Shown: piece after piece, positions 60,242 to 64,000 of the stretch
How positions within the stretch are numbered: the first letter of the stretch is position 1
Layout: the number at the start of each line of letters is the position of its first letter
DNA from: a bacterium
GTDB lineage: Bacteria > Armatimonadota > Fimbriimonadia > Fimbriimonadales > Fimbriimonadaceae
NCBI GenBank assembly: GCA_013823945.1
Contig: PNMZ01000001.1
Span: 682,001 to 746,000, forward strand
Length of the DNA stretch: 64,000 nucleotides
Direction: 5' to 3'
Notes under the pieces: generated by a model
What the model was told of the DNA's origin: nothing
The model's input: only the letters and a program-made list of their open reading frames with translations
Database searches by the model: none
Made by a program: the position numbers and the translations under genes

Positions 60242-61005
60242 ACCAACTCACCAAAGTTGCGCGTGAGAACGTGCTTCAAACTTACTATTCACTTGCTCAA
60301 GCACTTCCAGAAACGGAGTTTGAAAGGCGGGAAGGGTACACCCGAGTTCGAGGGTCATGGCCCCTCTCTTTTTGTCATTTCGCGGGCGAGTTTGATTCCC
60401 GTCGAGACCCTGATGTTTTGGCCCGTGAACTGAAATCTGAATCTCAGACCAAGGATGGCCTTTGGGTTTTTGTTATGCCGGGTGATGAGCCGGCAGGGTT
60501 ACGAAATGCTCTCCTTGACAACGGCTTTTCACTGCGGCAATGTCTCTGCCTTATGGGGAATAGATCACCTGGTTCCGACTCTCTGGGTATTGAGGCAGCC
60601 ACCGACGCCGATTCTCGAATGAGGATTGGAAACTTTATGGCTGAGCAGTTTTTCCCGTTTTCACCAACGAATTCGCGATCTCTCGTCGCCCGAAGCACTG
60701 CATTGTCCATAAGTGATTTAGTTTATTCTGGTTCAATTTTTGAACCAGATGTGGCGATGATGTTAAGCCGATCTAGAAGAGCGGTTGGCCTCTACAACCT
60801 TTGTGTGAGAAAGGAACTTCGAGGAAACGGACTCGGTGGCAAATTCGTCGGGAGCGCATTGCGATTAGCTGATCAGTACGGATTGCCGCTCACTCTTCAA
60901 TGTCACGCAAGCCTCCGAGACTGGTACGGCTCATTAGGATTTCAACAAATCGGAACTGTTCACGCATTTTTTTCTGGTGGAAAGGGACGATCTGATATAT
61001 TATAG
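60223..61005 (+). CDS. GNAT family N-acetyltransferase
   Basis: 260 residues. The C-terminal GNAT core has NLCVRKELRGNGLGGKFVGSALRLADQYGL, which is motif A for acetyl-CoA binding, followed by LQCHASLRDWYGSLGFQQIG. The N-terminal 120 residues hold a second, less clear GNAT-like part (WVFVMPGDEPAGLRNALLDNGFSL). The acceptor is unknown. The ATG lies 19 bases inside the hydrolase gene. Confidence 0.8.
   Translation: MEHHLLDQLTKVARENVLQTYYSLAQALPETEFERREGYTRVRGSWPLSFCHFAGEFDSRRDPDVLARELKSESQTKDGLWVFVMPGDEPAGLRNALLDNGFSLRQCLCLMGNRSPGSDSLGIEAATDADSRMRIGNFMAEQFFPFSPTNSRSLVARSTALSISDLVYSGSIFEPDVAMMLSRSRRAVGLYNLCVRKELRGNGLGGKFVGSALRLADQYGLPLTLQCHASLRDWYGSLGFQQIGTVHAFFSGGKGRSDIL
60993..61001 (+). promoter_or_regulatory. 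Possible extended -10 promoter of the prepilin gene
   Basis: TGATATATT combines an extended -10 (TGn) with a TATATT box, about 28 bases before the ATG at 61029. No good -35 is seen, so the evidence is moderate. Confidence 0.35.
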
Positions 61006-61028
61006 AAGTTGTACGAACGGGGATCGGA

Positions 61029-61895
61029 ATGAACCCAAAGCGCGGATTCAGCTTAATTGAGCTCTTGGTGGTGATTGCAATAATTGCCACGATTGCGGCA
61101 ATTATTCTTCCTGTTTTTTCGCAAGCGAAACTGCGGGCGCATCAATACGCCTGGATCGATTCAGCCAGAAAGGTTAATTTAGCGGTTCAGATGTACACTG
61201 ATGATTACGACGGATACGCAATGTTGGCTCGCCAAAACACCGAAGAATCGGCACATTCAGGAAATGATCGGACGTGGGTTCAGTCGCTCATGCCGTACAC
61301 GAGAGGCATTGAGCAGTTTTTTTGCCCTATAGATTCAACCCGACCGTCGCAACTGAGTTTGTTGGATCCTGATTTGATTCCCAACGATCCGTCAGCCCGA
61401 TACTACCAATTGTCGCAGCGATCTAATTTTGGATATAACTACAGTTACTTCTCGCCGATTTATCGCCAGGAAGCTTCCTGGACAATTGAACCTCGGTCAA
61501 GTTCATCGATTCAAGTTCCATCCGACACATTGATATTTGGTGAATCAGCATGGGAGGTTAAGAACGGAGTCCCGTCTGGCGGCGGTAACTACTTGATTCG
61601 TCCGCCGTGCCGGTTTGTCTCAGTCAGTAAGCAAATTATTGACAGTTTTGGCCTGCCGGGGAAAAACAACGATCAACTTTTTCTCGGCGGCGATGTTTGG
61701 ACGACTAAGCAAGAGCATTGGCAAAGTGTTTCTGGAGGTTTGTTCCCCTGGTTCAAAACGAAGATCACGATTGCATTTGCGGACGGTCATGTCAAGGCCA
61801 TGAATCCAAGATCAATACGCAACGGTTGTGATGTCCGACCGGAGTGGTCGGGATTTATTTTTGATCTTAAGAGTTACATTTGGGATTTGAACTAG
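61029..61895 (+). CDS. Type IV pilin-like/DUF1559-type prepilin protein
   Basis: 288 residues with a class III signal: MNPKRGFSLIELLVVIAIIAT, where a prepilin peptidase cuts after Gly and leaves Phe first, with the Glu5 equivalent present. A long helix follows (FSQAKLRAHQYAWIDSARKVNLAVQMYTDDYDG), then a beta-rich part ending in the typical IAFADGHVKAMNP. Such proteins are common in Planctomycetota, Verrucomicrobiota and Armatimonadota, where their role in type II secretion or pilus-like structures is unclear. An SD-like GGGGATCGGA precedes the ATG. Confidence 0.85.
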   Translation: MNPKRGFSLIELLVVIAIIATIAAIILPVFSQAKLRAHQYAWIDSARKVNLAVQMYTDDYDGYAMLARQNTEESAHSGNDRTWVQSLMPYTRGIEQFFCPIDSTRPSQLSLLDPDLIPNDPSARYYQLSQRSNFGYNYSYFSPIYRQEASWTIEPRSSSSIQVPSDTLIFGESAWEVKNGVPSGGGNYLIRPPCRFVSVSKQIIDSFGLPGKNNDQLFLGGDVWTTKQEHWQSVSGGLFPWFKTKITIAFADGHVKAMNPRSIRNGCDVRPEWSGFIFDLKSYIWDLN

Positions 61896-61956
61896 GTACG
61901 GGGGCAGATTGTCCCGGGCTTTCAAGTCACCTCACGAACATAATTCTATTAGCGCT

Positions 61957-62883
61957 ATGAAGGTCAGCATTATAGGTGGCGGTGGTCGTGTCGGTTCAGA
62001 CGCAGCATTCGCCCTTCAACTCGGTGGAATTGTTAAAGAGATTGCTCTCAACGACGTAAATGAGGACTTGGCGGCTGGTGAAGCGCTTGACCTTCGACAT
62101 GGCTCAAGCCTGCTTAACAACCAGGTGATCACGAGTGGTGATTACGGAGTTGTCGATGGGAGCGACTGTGTGGTCATTACGGCGGGACTGCGACGCAAGC
62201 CAGATGAAAGTCGATTAGATTTAATTAATCGAAACGTAGGGTTGTTCAATGGAATTCTGGACAATTTGAAGAATGTTAAGTTGAATGATGGAGCCACCAT
62301 TCTCGTGGTCTCGAACCCGGTTGACATTTTGACTCACTTGACTGTCCAAGCAGGGTTGGTGCCGGCGGGCCAAGTCCTCGGATTGGGGACAGTCTTGGAT
62401 ACGGCACGCTTCCGAAGTTTGCTTGCAGATCACTTCAAGGTTGGAGCAGCTGATGTGAAAGCATTAATCTTGGGTGAGCATGGAGATTCAATGGTTCCAA
62501 TTTGGAGTAGCGCAACTATCAATGGTGTGAGCATGCACTCGATCCCCGGATTCACTTCGGAACTCGGAGCCCAAATTTTTGAGTCAACAAAGAAATCCGG
62601 TGCTACCGTGATTGCCCAAAAAGGCGGAGCTGGACGAGCAGTTGGTGTATCTATTAAGGAAGTTGTTGAAGCGATTGCCCTTGATAACCACAAGTTGCTT
62701 CCAGTAAGTGCGGCTCAGACAGGGAAGTTAGGAATTTCAGACATTTCCCTTTCATTGCCAACTGTGGTTGGTCGGCACGGAGTCGTAGACATCTACGAAC
62801 CAGCAGTAACTGACTCGGAGCGAGAGCTTCTCCTCAAGAGCGCGGCGGCCCTCAAAGAGACGTTTGCCCTCGTGCAAGGCTAG
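61957..62883 (+). CDS. mdh: L-malate dehydrogenase (LDH-like family)
   Basis: 308 residues, NAD-dependent malate to oxaloacetate conversion. The Rossmann loop is SIIGGGGRVGSDAAF. In the substrate loop AGLRRKPDESRLDL, the position that decides specificity (before KP) is Arg, which indicates malate rather than lactate. The catalytic His is in LGEHGDSMVPIWS and the catalytic Asp/Arg pair is in LDTARFR. The start at 61957 (MKVSIIGG) fits the family; an upstream ATG at 61909 would add 16 residues before the Rossmann strand. A terminator follows at 62912-62952. Confidence 0.92.
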   Translation: MKVSIIGGGGRVGSDAAFALQLGGIVKEIALNDVNEDLAAGEALDLRHGSSLLNNQVITSGDYGVVDGSDCVVITAGLRRKPDESRLDLINRNVGLFNGILDNLKNVKLNDGATILVVSNPVDILTHLTVQAGLVPAGQVLGLGTVLDTARFRSLLADHFKVGAADVKALILGEHGDSMVPIWSSATINGVSMHSIPGFTSELGAQIFESTKKSGATVIAQKGGAGRAVGVSIKEVVEAIALDNHKLLPVSAAQTGKLGISDISLSLPTVVGRHGVVDIYEPAVTDSERELLLKSAAALKETFALVQG

Positions 62884-62911
62884 ATCGTCGTTCGTTCGAC
62901 GTTGTAAAGAA

Positions 62912-62952
62912 ATTGAGTCAGGAGACCTGTTCTTCCTGACTCAATATCTTTT
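62912..62952 (+). terminator. Intrinsic terminator after mdh
   Basis: ATTGAGTCAGGA (62912-62923) pairs with TCCTGACTCAAT (62934-62945), a 12-bp stem with a 10-base loop, followed by ATCTTTT. It ends the mdh transcript. Confidence 0.88.
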
Positions 62953-62994
62953 AGGGAACTTCTTAGATTCAACTAACCCGTAATAATTTTTCGT

Positions 62995-63339
62995 ATGAGG
63001 CTAGGGCACATTGAGCTTTTTTGCAAAAATTGCGACAAAACTCAAGCGTTCTACGTTGATTCCCTTGGGTTTGAGGTCACGGAAGTTCAGGGTGGCCAAT
63101 ACGTTTGGCTCAGGTCGGACGGGTTCGAGATTTTGCTTCGTCCCGGAAGCTCCGCGCGATCCCATTCAGACTATTCAAAGTCTGGACAAGCATTAGTCAT
63201 ATATTGTAGTGATCTAGAAGAACTATCGGAATCACTCAAGCGGCAGCGTGTGGAGTTTGGAACTCCTGATGGTTCGCCAGATTGCATAACTTTTAAGGAT
63301 CCGGACGGACGATGGATTCAAGCCGTAGAATCTATCTAG
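62995..63339 (+). CDS. VOC (glyoxalase/bleomycin resistance) family protein
   Basis: 114 residues with two beta-alpha-beta-beta-beta modules: GHIELFCKNCDKTQAFYVDSLGFEV, then QYVWLRSDGFEILLRPG, and the second half with QALVIYCSDLEELSESLKRQRVEF and TFKDPDGRWIQAVE. The Glu near the end and His5 could bind metal. Substrate unknown. It is separated from mdh by a terminator and therefore has its own promoter; AT-rich TAATAATTTT precedes the ATG. Confidence 0.85.
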   Translation: MRLGHIELFCKNCDKTQAFYVDSLGFEVTEVQGGQYVWLRSDGFEILLRPGSSARSHSDYSKSGQALVIYCSDLEELSESLKRQRVEFGTPDGSPDCITFKDPDGRWIQAVESI

Positions 63340-63396
63340 ACCCGATTTGTAGAACATTCGGAACTTATTAGCGTCTTTTCCGATAATGGTGGGTAC

Positions 63397-63403
63397 GAGG
63401 TGA
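63397..63403 (+). promoter_or_regulatory. Shine-Dalgarno site of the 63408 gene
   Basis: GAGGTGA ends 4 bases before the ATG at 63408. It is one of the strongest such sites in the window and supports this small ORF as a real gene. Confidence 0.6.
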
Positions 63404-63407
63404 CTCA

Positions 63408-63644
63408 ATGAAGATTCGAGATTTTGAAAGCGGACGAGCCTTAAATGATGTGGATATCATATTGACTCGTGAGGAAGTGGAGGAGTTGGCAATTTCCTTG
63501 AATCGCTTGCTTCAAAATCCTGAGCTGAAGTCCGTTCGGGTCAGTCGAATTGAAGGAATGACTCTCGCCGCAGAAGTATCAGTGACCCTAGATTTACCTT
63601 CTTCTCATTCTCAAACTACTCATTTGCATCAATCGATTCAATAA
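63408..63644 (+). CDS. Small unknown protein
   Basis: 78 residues, acidic, with an amphipathic helix (TREEVEELAISLNRLLQNPEL) between two likely strands (MKIRDFESGRALNDVDIILT; SVRVSRIEGMTLAAEVSVTLDL). No family is recognised. The strong GAGGTGA site makes expression likely. It overlaps the convergent gene at its 3' end by 29 bases. Confidence 0.5.
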   Translation: MKIRDFESGRALNDVDIILTREEVEELAISLNRLLQNPELKSVRVSRIEGMTLAAEVSVTLDLPSSHSQTTHLHQSIQ

Positions 63645-64000
63645 GCTGCCTTAGTCTTTTTAGGCGAGGAGCTTGAGGAAATCGGCTAGCCAAAGTAGTA
63701 ACGGCCTGTATCTCAATCCCGCGATTTGGGAATGGAGGTAACCACGGTTCTTTTTCCGCAAAAGAAATATGTTCGGCGACCGTCGCCTCCATTCCAGGGC
63801 GGTTGAGGAGAGCGTAGGCTAGCAGCAATCTAACCATCGCGTTCTCCTGATGCCTCAGAAGTTCATCGGCAAGCCGAGCCATGCCTACAAACAACCTATT
63901 TCGAAGGTATGTGCCGACAACTCCCGCAGCGATTTCAGGCTGTGCGGCGATAGAAACAAGAAGAGAATTTGGTTCTTTACCTGCGGCTTGCGGCGTATTC
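63616..64000 (-). CDS. Unknown helical protein, 5' end beyond window
   Basis: Open frame of 127 residues on the minus strand that continues past the window end with no stop (reading AAGKEPNSLLVSIAAQPEIA in the part before the TTG at 63894), so the true start lies outside. It is all-helical with repeated pattern LLVSIAAQPEIAAGVVG, RLADELLRHQENAMVRLLLAYALL and TLASRFPQAPRLKRLRQLI, suggestive of TPR or ARM-like repeats. No family is recognised. It is convergent with the small gene at 63408. Confidence 0.5.
   Translation of the reverse strand, partial: NTPQAAGKEPNSLLVSIAAQPEIAAGVVGTYLRNRLFVGMARLADELLRHQENAMVRLLLAYALLNRPGMEATVAEHISFAEKEPWLPPFPNRGIEIQAVTTLASRFPQAPRLKRLRQLIESIDANE

Noticed and set aside
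1-64000. tRNA, rRNA, insertion sequence or prophage genes
   Set aside because: No clover-leaf or GTTCRANNC-like stretch was noticed in intergenic space, and no transposase, integrase or phage structural motif was seen. A dedicated scan was not possible.

Overview
The window reads as chromosome of a diderm bacterium, most likely a member of Armatimonadota (Fimbriimonadia-like). Three things point there: a UBact-type Pup-like protein next to a Dop-like enzyme and a proteasome beta subunit; outer-membrane-style beta-barrels and lipoproteins; and DUF1559-type prepilin and Gly/Thr-rich surface proteins of the kind common in Armatimonadota and Planctomycetota. This placement is inferred from gene content only. 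Coding density is very high: 67 protein genes are called, no gap reaches 300 bases (largest about 170, at 38531-38702), and many neighbours overlap by ATGA or GTGA. No rRNA, tRNA, CRISPR array, transposon or phage gene was seen.

Layout. 1-2006 (minus): yceD-plsX-fabH lipid operon, cut by the window start. 2103-6800 (plus): HDOD protein, a Thr/Gly-rich lipoprotein, then dop-ubact-prcB, a compact protein-tagging and proteasome locus. 6860-9473: small barrel protein and glyS. 9474-12168 (minus): isochorismatase-fold hydrolase, fumarylacetoacetase and an unrecognised protein. 12267-14269 (plus): ANTAR response regulator and photolyase. 14266-14835 (minus): two small paralogous unknown proteins. 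14936-20039: plsC, a barrel protein, an acyl-CoA-dehydrogenase-like gene, glcE-glcD and tmk. 20036-23923 (minus): small membrane protein-mreB-mreC-mreD-gdhA. 24013-32064: purH, a membrane Ig-like protein, a ceramidase-like enzyme, an M48 protease and a cupin/two-alcohol-dehydrogenase operon. 32162-36770 (plus): SRPBCC protein, CBS-DUF1385 fusion, secG, a metallophosphoesterase and ccmABCD, including a 44-residue ccmD not obvious by length. 36754-38530 (minus): rpsF-ssb-pgi/pmi.

39547-59079 is one unbroken run of 13 minus-strand genes with short gaps or overlaps. It encodes envelope functions: a repeat-rich secreted protein, rhomboid protease, DUF5693, CsaB pyruvyl transferase, a large barrel protein, two carboxypeptidase-regulatory lipoproteins, a large secreted protein, an LptC/OstA-like protein, a membrane protein, a nucleotidyltransferase-phosphomannomutase fusion, a polysaccharide deacetylase and an HD-domain protein. 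This looks like a cell-surface assembly superoperon.

59078-64000: alpha/beta hydrolase, GNAT acetyltransferase, prepilin-like protein, malate dehydrogenase, a VOC protein, a small unknown protein and a partial gene at the window end.

The most striking system is dop-ubact-prcB. The UBact tag ends in glutamine, not the glutamate I recall as usual for UBact, and the enzyme next to it has Dop rather than PafA features. That is consistent with a tag that must be deamidated before ligation. The ligase PafA, the alpha subunit and the ATPase are not in this window.
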